From Citrobacter gillenii (GTDB taxonomy: Bacteria; Pseudomonadota; Gammaproteobacteria; Enterobacterales; Enterobacteriaceae), in assembly GCF_013337685.1 (NCBI RefSeq), contig NZ_SUQN01000006.1, positions 186,001-250,000 on the forward strand: a stretch of DNA of 64,000 bases, given 5' to 3'. Of this stretch, positions 58,269 through 64,000 are shown piece by piece (positions within the stretch are counted from its first letter, which is position 1; every line of letters begins with the position of its first letter). The position numbers were made by a program, and so were the translations under genes. Under the pieces are notes generated by a model. It had not been told where the DNA came from. It saw only the letters and a program-made list of their open reading frames with translations, and ran no database searches.

Positions 58269-58318
58269 GGCGAAAAAGGCTAAAATCCAGGCATCATTTA
58301 ACAGCTGGAGCATGGAAT

Positions 58319-58588
58319 ATGCGAGTTCTGAAAATCGAATGCCCGGAATGCGGCTCAAAGGCTGTTATTCGTAAAACAAACCGGAAGCACCGGCAGATTG
58401 CGGATATTTACTGCGCCTGTTCAGATGTTGAGTGTGGCCATACGTTTGTGATGAATCTGACGTTCTCCCACACTCTCAGCCCCAGCGCGAAAACGGGCGA
58501 TGCGATGGTGCAGAAAATACTGAATGCACTTTCACCCGATCAGCGCCAAATGGCATTAGACCTACTGAAAGCGACTCCCGCCGCCTGA
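58319..58588 (+). CDS. Ogr/Delta-family late transcription activator
   Basis: 89 aa from ATG 58319, with GGAG 9 bases upstream; the frame opens at 58265. Zinc finger CPECGSKAVIRK ... CACSDVECGHTF (Cx2C ... Cx4C), as in P2 Ogr and P4 Delta, followed by a unique C-terminal tail. It activates late phage promoters. Usually found after D; here it directly follows Q in the same unit. Confidence 0.88.
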   Translation: MRVLKIECPECGSKAVIRKTNRKHRQIADIYCACSDVECGHTFVMNLTFSHTLSPSAKTGDAMVQKILNALSPDQRQMALDLLKATPAA

Positions 58589-58768
58589 TAAGCCCCCTTC
58601 CTGGGGGTTTTTAGCTTCTGTTCTGACCATCTCCCGCATTTCTCCAGCAATCTCACCAATCCAGGCCAAAGCGATTGTTTTTTCTCTCTGGTTACTTTCG
58701 TACACATGGGCAATTTTGGCCAATAACTCAATGCGCTCCAGCTGTGCCGACGCTTCCAAAAGATCCAT
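58562..58768 (-). CDS. SOS-controlled small protein (68 aa)
   Basis: 68 aa, charged and helical (ASAQLERIELLAKIAHVYESNQREK), convergent with ogr (27-base overlap). A perfect LexA box lies 25 bases upstream of the ATG. The location and control match the 186 Tum antirepressor or DinI-like genes, but the sequence is not recognised. Confidence 0.65.
   Translation of the reverse strand: MDLLEASAQLERIELLAKIAHVYESNQREKTIALAWIGEIAGEMREMVRTEAKNPQEGGLSGGGSRFQ
58591..58613 (+). terminator. Terminator after Q-ogr
   Basis: GCCCCC-TTC-CTGGGGGT with T-run, 3 bases past the ogr stop; it lies within the opposing small gene. Confidence 0.85.
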
Positions 58769-58792
58769 TTAGCCCCCACAAACAATATATTA

Positions 58793-58808
58793 CTGTATAT
58801 GCATACAG
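58793..58808. promoter_or_regulatory. LexA box
   Basis: CTGTATATGCATACAG is a full palindrome with CTGT-N8-ACAG and AT-rich centre, the LexA consensus. It lies 25 bases before the 68-aa gene and near the 3' side of the replication gene, so it controls the former. Confidence 0.9.
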
Positions 58809-58887
58809 TACACCGTAAAGCACAAATTGTGAAATGTATTTTCCTACCATCTACTGACAAATGAACGTGTTACACAGATTTATACCG

Positions 58888-60903
58888 CTACAACCACCCC
58901 GGCCACAGCTCGTGCATTGGCTCGCTTCGTGTCTCTTGCAACCTGCCATTACGGTAAATCAATGCCACCTGGCCAAATCTCAAACCACTGCCCCGCATGA
59001 GAATGGCTATTTCATCGTCAGAACCATCAAAACCCCGGCTGCGCAATTCCAGTTTTAACCGTCTGCGGGTTCCACCCTCCGTACAGTTATTGACAGAACT
59101 CCAAGGGGCGGCGTTGCCGCCAGAAAAACCCGCCTCCGCTGGCGCTTCGGCCAACTTCGCAACCTTCTGCCACTTCACCAGGCGCGTACATACCGCCGAA
59201 TCTGGAACCAATGGAGAATAGACACCCTGAACGCGCTGCACGTCCTCTGCGTATTCATTACCCTGCTCAGTGATTTCATAAGCCAGACGAACAACCAGAT
59301 CGCGGCGGGCAACCAGTGCGCCACCCTGTGCCTGGGTATATGCCGCCCAGTCCCCAACATCCGCAGCAGCCAGAACCGCATCCATTCTGCGGTCAGTCAG
59401 TACCTGATCACGTAACCGGCGCAGCTCACGCCAGACTGTAACCGGCGCACCACCAATCTGCTGAAACTGGCGAATGCGCCAGCGTGAAGCCCATGCAGAA
59501 ACGGACTTGGCCATGTCACGCAGGTTCTCCCCTGTTTCGTCGTCCTGTTCACCATCCAGCGCAAAACCATCAATGTTTTTGGATATATATTTGGCGATGT
59601 AACCCGTAGCCGAACCTTTAGCGGGATCGATGGCTTCAACATGAAAACGTGCCTTTAGCGCGTTTGGCGTTTGAAGTTCTTCGGAATCGGTAATTCTGGC
59701 GTGATAGCAAAGAATATCGCGCACGGTATCCACGTCACCAGGACGCATAAAAAGCAGCATGTGCCAGTGCGGAGTCCCATCGTGGTGAGGCTCTACCACT
59801 CGAAAACCAAAAACATGGATACCTGCACGGGAAATAGCGGCGCGGGCTTTCGCCCATACACCACATAAGTAGCGCTGGGTATCCTGCGGGGTGCAGCCAT
59901 CCCACTGTGAAACAAAGCCCCCTTTGCTGTGCACCGCATGGAATCGCGATGGCGCGGTGATAGTGTAAAACTCACCGGCCAGCCCTTCTTCATTGGCCAT
60001 ATCTTCAAATCCTCTCATTCTTACCATTAGCTCACAGCGACGGATCGCCGGATTAGCAACGCTGCGGTGCACCATGCTGTCCAGTGCAATACGCAGCCCT
60101 TCATCATTCAGCAGGTCAAACTTTTTGAAGAACTCAAGGTTCCGCTTTTTCTGGTCTATCCATTCACCCAGGGTTTTACGGGACACATAAGCGCTGGCCG
60201 CTTTCTGAACCTGCCCCACGGCAATGGCCATATGCTCACGCTGCGTATCCCGCGCCCGCTTAAGACGCAGATACCACCATTCAGGTGCCATCATGCGGAG
60301 AATCCCGGATTCAGCCTTACGTGTTTCCAGTTGTCCGCCATTAGCTTCATGTTCTGCCCAGTACGGCGGTTGATTGTTCAGCATCAGGGAACACGTGCAT
60401 AAATGGCGGTAAGACTCCAGCGTACGGCGGCGCAGCTCTGCGGCATCGTCAGTGCTGCCCACAAACTGATCGGTGAAGTCATAAAGTGACTGTGAGATCC
60501 AGCCAGATATCTGGCCAGCCAATTTTTTGAGGTCCGGGCGGTCAAGTGACGGCAGTCGCTCCAGCGACTTACCGAAAGGAAGATCAAGTGCATCAGCAGC
60601 CAGCTTGTAACGTGCAGCCACTTTGCGCAGACGTGGCAATACATTCTCGCCGATAGTTTTACGCAGGAATGTATTGGCACGGCGACGCCCGTCACGACCA
60701 GCCAGCAGCTTTTCGTAACGGTTGCCGAAATACCCGGCTAACCAGTCGGGTATCTCATGCAGGTACTGGGAACGCCATTCATAATCCTGTGGGTTAACAG
60801 CCCACAGGCGGCGTTCGGTGATCGTCGCATCTGACGGGGTACCAGGCGCAAAGGTTTCACGCCGCCAGGCATTGACGGCATGGTGTTGGCCAGGCTCCAG
60901 CAT
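58888..60903 (-). CDS. Rolling-circle replication initiator A
   Basis: 671 aa from ATG 60903; the frame is open to 60939 (683 aa). P2 gpA family: LTAPSRFHAVHSKG-like ITAPSRFHAV, EPHHDGTPHWHMLLF (His-hydrophobe-His metal site) and SATGYIAKYISKNIDG (YxxxY nicking tyrosines). Nicks at ori and starts leading-strand synthesis. ori is probably inside the gene, as in P2. Confidence 0.93.
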   Translation of the reverse strand: MLEPGQHHAVNAWRRETFAPGTPSDATITERRLWAVNPQDYEWRSQYLHEIPDWLAGYFGNRYEKLLAGRDGRRRANTFLRKTIGENVLPRLRKVAARYKLAADALDLPFGKSLERLPSLDRPDLKKLAGQISGWISQSLYDFTDQFVGSTDDAAELRRRTLESYRHLCTCSLMLNNQPPYWAEHEANGGQLETRKAESGILRMMAPEWWYLRLKRARDTQREHMAIAVGQVQKAASAYVSRKTLGEWIDQKKRNLEFFKKFDLLNDEGLRIALDSMVHRSVANPAIRRCELMVRMRGFEDMANEEGLAGEFYTITAPSRFHAVHSKGGFVSQWDGCTPQDTQRYLCGVWAKARAAISRAGIHVFGFRVVEPHHDGTPHWHMLLFMRPGDVDTVRDILCYHARITDSEELQTPNALKARFHVEAIDPAKGSATGYIAKYISKNIDGFALDGEQDDETGENLRDMAKSVSAWASRWRIRQFQQIGGAPVTVWRELRRLRDQVLTDRRMDAVLAAADVGDWAAYTQAQGGALVARRDLVVRLAYEITEQGNEYAEDVQRVQGVYSPLVPDSAVCTRLVKWQKVAKLAEAPAEAGFSGGNAAPWSSVNNCTEGGTRRRLKLELRSRGFDGSDDEIAILMRGSGLRFGQVALIYRNGRLQETRSEPMHELWPGWL

Positions 60904-60904
60904 A

Positions 60905-61117
60905 TCAACCACGGTTAACCCACTTGCGCCAGAAATCAATCAGAAAGGCCACAAGTACGGCCGCTACCAGTGGTAGCCAGAAAACCGCGCTCAGTGTGAT
61001 TAACCCTAAATCCTCAGCATCATGATCAAATTCGTCCTGGCATTCGCCCCATAAGAGAAAGGCGAAAGTGATACAGGCAAACAAGGCATAAAAGCCGGTG
61101 ATAATTTCCGTCATCAT
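60905..61117 (-). CDS. Small two-helix membrane protein
   Basis: 70 aa: helix GFYALFACITFAFLLWG, acidic loop ECQDEFDHDAEDLG, helix LSAVFWLPLVAAVLVAFLIDFW. It overlaps dam by 4 bases and just abuts the initiator. Not recognised; a possible superinfection-exclusion type protein. Confidence 0.7.
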   Translation of the reverse strand: MMTEIITGFYALFACITFAFLLWGECQDEFDHDAEDLGLITLSAVFWLPLVAAVLVAFLIDFWRKWVNRG

Positions 61118-61983
61118 GCCACCACCGCCCTAACGCCGATCGCGGGGTTTGCAGGTGACTTAAGAATCAGCTCTGCGGCAACTTTCTGGCTTGCAGCTGC
61201 TGCACCCACACTGCGTGGGGCATTTACCCGCACAGCGTCAAATCCTGCATACAGGTAATGCACCATTTCCAGATCGCTGTTTGACGCGACAACCTTAATC
61301 CCACGCTCAGCCAGGCGGCGCAGCTTACGCGCCAGCCGCCCCTGATCCATGTGAGAAAAACCGCGCTCATGGTACGCGGTGAAATTGTCGGTATCAGTCA
61401 GGTAAGGCGGATCACAATAAACAACGTCATGCCCGTCCCTTACCAAATCAAGCGTTTCTGAATAGTGGGCAGTAATGAACGTTGCACGTTTCGCTTTTTC
61501 TGCAAAAGCGCGGATTTCATCAGCAGGAAAGTAGGTTTTTTTGTACTTACCAAACGGAACATTGAACTGGCCACGGCGATTGTATCGGCACAGGCCATTG
61601 AAGCAGTGACGGTTCAGATAAAGAAAACGCGCCGCAGCTTCCACAGATTCAGAACCAAAGGATTTGCCGGACTGGTTGAAGGCATCACGCACCGCGTAAT
61701 AGAAAACAGCGCGACTTTCTTCATCGCCTAATGAACCGGCAGAAAATAAAGCTTCCAGCTCAATGAGCAATGCATCAGTCTGATAGGCCATAGTCTTATA
61801 CAGATTAACCAGATCAGGATTCACATCAGCGATCAGGTACTCGTCATAATCCGTATTCATCATGACTGCACAGGAACCAGCAAAAGGTTCTATAAGGCGC
61901 TTTCCCTCCGGCAGATGGGGAAGCAACTGCGGCATAAGGCGGGCTTTACTGCCCACCCACTTAAGCGGAGTTTTTACTGCCAT
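61114..61983 (-). CDS. Phage Dam-type DNA adenine methyltransferase
   Basis: 289 aa. AdoMet-binding PLKWVGSKARLMPQL ... EPFAGSCAV near the N-terminus and catalytic DPPYLTDTDNF near 190. MethyltransfD12 family, expected to methylate GATC, and useful for anti-restriction or control of initiation. Coupled with both neighbours by overlaps. Confidence 0.92.
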   Translation of the reverse strand: MAVKTPLKWVGSKARLMPQLLPHLPEGKRLIEPFAGSCAVMMNTDYDEYLIADVNPDLVNLYKTMAYQTDALLIELEALFSAGSLGDEESRAVFYYAVRDAFNQSGKSFGSESVEAAARFLYLNRHCFNGLCRYNRRGQFNVPFGKYKKTYFPADEIRAFAEKAKRATFITAHYSETLDLVRDGHDVVYCDPPYLTDTDNFTAYHERGFSHMDQGRLARKLRRLAERGIKVVASNSDLEMVHYLYAGFDAVRVNAPRSVGAAAASQKVAAELILKSPANPAIGVRAVVA

Positions 61984-62207
61984 GCTGCACCGCCTTTACT
62001 GCAAATCGCTGCGGCTTCTTCGCGGATTAACTCAACGATTTCCGTTGCGCTTAAACTTTCATTGACGGCATGGGTGGCCAGCTTATCCAGGCGGGTGGAA
62101 CACAGATCAGCAGCAGCTGCTTTACCTTCCTGCGTGGCTTTGGTGAGCATAGCCAGCAGGTCAGTGCCTGATTTTGTTGCGGGTAAATCCTGACGTGTCA
62201 TGTGCAT
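61974..62207 (-). CDS. DUF2732-like phage protein
   Basis: 77 aa, Ala/Thr-rich helices (LLAMLTKATQEGKAAAADLC). Resembles the small early P2 open frames grouped under DUF2732; assignment by recall. Overlaps dam by 10 bases. Confidence 0.6.
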   Translation of the reverse strand: MHMTRQDLPATKSGTDLLAMLTKATQEGKAAAADLCSTRLDKLATHAVNESLSATEIVELIREEAAAICSKGGAAWQ

Positions 62208-62274
62208 TTTGGTTTCCTTAAGGCAAAAGAATCCCCGGCCACCTAAGCTGTGGCCAAAAAATTCAGGTTGTTAA

Positions 62275-62676
62275 TTAGTGAAAAGCGGGTTGTACAGTGA
62301 CGGCTGAATAGTTCGGTGCTGGAATAAGGTGCAGCTCGTACGTTGTCCGCCACCACTCCTGGATCAGTGCTTTAATTTCGCCAACACCCAGCGCTCCGGC
62401 CGTATAGAAAATTGCTCGGATTCCGGCCAGCGCTTCAATCTGTGCTTCTTTGCTTTCGGCCTCGCGGTACACGCAGCACCAGAAAGCGGCATTGATCGCC
62501 AGCCAGTGACGCGGGTTTGTCATGTGTTCGGTGTCATTGAAGAAAAACGGATGCAACGCAATGCGACCATTTTTACTGGTGCTTTTCTCTGCAAACGCTA
62601 AAGCGTAGTTATGCGGGACTCCCCACACGGCCAACTCTGCACCCAACGATTTACCCTCGACGGAAATAATAGTCAT
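62275..62676 (-). CDS. Hypothetical early phage protein
   Basis: 133 aa, mixed alpha/beta with Trp-rich centre (NPRHWLAINAAFWCCVYREAE). No motif recognised. Start abuts the next gene's stop by one base. Function unknown. Confidence 0.7.
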   Translation of the reverse strand: MTIISVEGKSLGAELAVWGVPHNYALAFAEKSTSKNGRIALHPFFFNDTEHMTNPRHWLAINAAFWCCVYREAESKEAQIEALAGIRAIFYTAGALGVGEIKALIQEWWRTTYELHLIPAPNYSAVTVQPAFH

Positions 62677-63104
62677 TAGTGATTCCCCTGCTGCTGCAAC
62701 TTATGGACTATATGAGGCGCGATAACCATCTGCACCCCGCTACTGCTATAAATTGGATGTACTTTTTTGATCGGACGATTCGCGGTGCGCTTCGAAAAAT
62801 CGCTGTCACGTAAACTGCCGAAACCTTCAAACGTTAACCGCGCCCGTGAAATTCCTTGGCGCAGCAGAATCATGTCCCGATAGCCCAGGCGTTCATAAAG
62901 CTCACGCCAGCAGCACTTGCTTAAGTGGGCTTTAAATGCCCCAGCGCCAGAAGTAACCGCAGCGGCATGAAGCACCACACCGCGCCACTCCGGTGTCAGG
63001 TTGTCCCACCATTCAGCGGCCTCGCTGCTTTCGCTGAAGTATTTGCGGCGGATCTGTTTTAAATGTTCCAGCCCGCGCTTTTGTTGTTCCTGGCTAATCG
63101 CCAT
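62676..63104 (-). CDS. Hypothetical early phage protein
   Basis: 142 aa, basic helical (AISQEQQKRGLEHLKQIRRKYF; LYERLGYRDMILLRQGISRARLTFEG). No motif recognised. Overlaps upstream gene by 11 bases. Confidence 0.7.
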   Translation of the reverse strand: MAISQEQQKRGLEHLKQIRRKYFSESSEAAEWWDNLTPEWRGVVLHAAAVTSGAGAFKAHLSKCCWRELYERLGYRDMILLRQGISRARLTFEGFGSLRDSDFSKRTANRPIKKVHPIYSSSGVQMVIAPHIVHKLQQQGNH

Positions 63105-63321
63105 AGCGCCCCCCTATACACCCAACCAAGCGACGGACTTTTGTAGGCAAGAAACGTAAAATCACCCCGCCTTTCGTTCGAACAGACTCATGCGCATTGA
63201 ATTTATACGTGTGGCCAGGATTCCAGCGCTGACCGTTCGGCAGTTCTATCCAGCCCGTTGAACCGCTTGGCCGTTGCATGGCTGGTGATTCTTTTTTGAG
63301 GTAAGTAACAAACGCTTTCAT
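63094..63321 (-). CDS. Possible Fil-like early phage protein
   Basis: 75 aa, basic (pI high), with TGWIELPNGQRWNPGHTYKFN, which resembles the P2/186 Fil (DUF2724) core of a Trp-rich short beta protein. Fil blocks cell division on expression. Weak assignment. Confidence 0.5.
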   Translation of the reverse strand: MKAFVTYLKKESPAMQRPSGSTGWIELPNGQRWNPGHTYKFNAHESVRTKGGVILRFLPTKVRRLVGCIGGRYGD

Positions 63322-63330
63322 GGTGCTCCC

Positions 63331-63834
63331 TCACATCAAGCCGGTGGCGTTAGCCGTCACCAGATCCACCGCTGCGGCCAGAACAGGCGCAGACTGGATA
63401 CGGCTTTCAACGGTATAAGCCAGCACGGATAAGCTACGGATTGCATCGCGAGCGCGATCCAGAATTTGTGTACGGCGGGCGGCGGTCATATGACCAGTTG
63501 ATACGGCTTCCCCAGCAATTGCGCCCACACAGGCGGTGGCACTCAGTGCGCACAACTGCATGTTGCCTTCTGTGGCATTGTTCACCGGTACGGATGGAAG
63601 GCAGTTAATCTGCCCCAGCATCCCATCCAGTAAACGCGCATCTTCGGTGTAATCCGTAATAGCTAAAAGCTCGTCACAGGTTAAACGGTGCGGCTGTGCT
63701 GGATTCAATTTGTTGCGCAGGATCTGCGGCCTCATTCCAACCGCAGCAGCTACATCTTCCAGATTGTGCTCAATGGCAAATACTCGGCAAGCCGCATCAA
63801 AGTGAGCATGTTTAGAGGTCTGATAATCAAACAT
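63331..63834 (-). CDS. Phage regulatory protein CII
   Basis: 167 aa. P2-family CII type: N-terminal HTH (NLEDVAAAVGMRPQILRNKLNP), Ala-rich helical C-terminal region. In 186 CII activates repressor synthesis for lysogeny. First complete early gene after Cox. Confidence 0.85.
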   Translation of the reverse strand: MFDYQTSKHAHFDAACRVFAIEHNLEDVAAAVGMRPQILRNKLNPAQPHRLTCDELLAITDYTEDARLLDGMLGQINCLPSVPVNNATEGNMQLCALSATACVGAIAGEAVSTGHMTAARRTQILDRARDAIRSLSVLAYTVESRIQSAPVLAAAVDLVTANATGLM

Positions 63835-63864
63835 TGTTAGCCCCGCTCTAATCCGTAGGATGAT

Positions 63865-64000
63865 TTACGCGTTAAGCGAAACATTGCATTCGCTTAACGC
63901 CATAACGGTTAAGGCAGCCATATTGACCTCAACTAAACCTTTTTTTTGCGCGCCTTTGGGTTTGATGGGCAATTTTCCGTATGAAATCAGGTTCTCAGCT
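63865..64000 (-). CDS. Cox/Apl-like excisionase-repressor (3' part)
   Basis: The frame enters from the right edge with AENLISYGKLPIKPKG and VEVNMAALTVMALSEC and ends at TAA 63865. The GKLP...VNMAAL pattern is that of Cox/Apl winged-HTH proteins. N-terminus off-window; needed for excision and for the lytic/lysogenic choice. Confidence 0.65.
   Translation of the reverse strand, partial: AENLISYGKLPIKPKGAQKKGLVEVNMAALTVMALSECNVSLNA
63869..63900. promoter_or_regulatory. 12-bp inverted repeat in cox 3' end
   Basis: GCGTTAAGCGAA and its exact complement TTCGCTTAACGC with an 8-nt loop. It lies in the Cox coding end, 35 bases before CII. Could be a repressor operator or mRNA hairpin; no T-run. Confidence 0.6.

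Larger units (their letters stand above)
35810..64000. mobile_element. P2/HP1-like prophage (incomplete at right edge)
   Basis: A contiguous phage gene block begins directly at the 3' end of ileX, the usual integration geometry for tyrosine integrases. It contains cargo, tail, lysis, head, packaging, late activator, SOS, replication and early-regulation genes; Cox is cut by the right edge and repressor, integrase and attR lie outside. Head and packaging genes and the initiator are P2-like; sheath, tube, holin and fused spike recall HP1/K139. Late genes appear intact, so the prophage may be functional. Confidence 0.9.

Noticed and set aside
58770-58887. Search for a P2-type cos site between A and the packaging genes
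   Set aside because: No sequence resembling the known P2 cos was recognised by eye; the site may be elsewhere.

Overview
The window is an enterobacterial chromosome segment. Gene order and protein sequences for parE-yqiA-cpdA-yqiB-nudF / tolC-ygiB-ygiC / zupT / ribB / hldE-glnE / cca / uppP / ttdR-ttdABT / tsaD / rpsU-dnaG-rpoD / mug-ileX follow the E. coli-Salmonella-Citrobacter backbone. An AraC regulator with a divergent DUF2264 gene beside parE, not an E. coli K-12 arrangement, and REP and ERIC repeats suggest Citrobacter or a close relative (inference).

Bases 1-35,809 are core genome: a small accessory sugar-type locus (1-2,533); topoisomerase IV subunit B and a metabolic/hydrolase cluster (2,633-7,038); the TolC efflux/secretion channel and ygiBC (7,238-10,717); dioxygenase, metal transport, riboflavin (with FMN riboswitch), ubiquinone and glycogen/motility genes (10,803-14,847); LPS heptose and glutamine synthetase control (15,202-19,538); polyphosphate, tRNA CCA, undecaprenyl, folate and phospholipid genes (19,652-25,208); the L-tartrate dehydratase/antiporter locus (25,249-29,417); and the macromolecular synthesis operon rpsU-dnaG-rpoD with an ERIC element in each spacer, followed by mug and tRNA-Ile2 (ileX).

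Bases 35,810-64,000 are most of a P2-superfamily prophage, integrated next to ileX and running off the right edge before its repressor and integrase. Capsid and DNA-packaging genes (Q P O M L plus capsid N), Ogr, the rolling-circle initiator A, CII and Cox are P2-like. The sheath, tube, holin and fused baseplate spike look more like the HP1/K139 branch. Tail-assembly chaperones are joined by a clear -1 frameshift site. A LexA box sits just upstream of a small gene between the packaging and replication modules.

The most interesting region is the cargo at the tRNA end, 35,810-37,700. It has a strong promoter, a roughly 200-nt structured RNA closed by complementary ends (retron a1/a2-like, with TTAGC after the first arm), a 51-codon membrane-type ORF overlapping the next gene, and a minimal 255-aa reverse transcriptase with D72 and F157-M-D-D160. 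The RT lacks the canonical retron NAxxH and VTG signatures. This is a candidate new retron-like or DRT-like anti-phage system. Five copies of the octamer ACTGAAAA lie over and upstream of its promoter.
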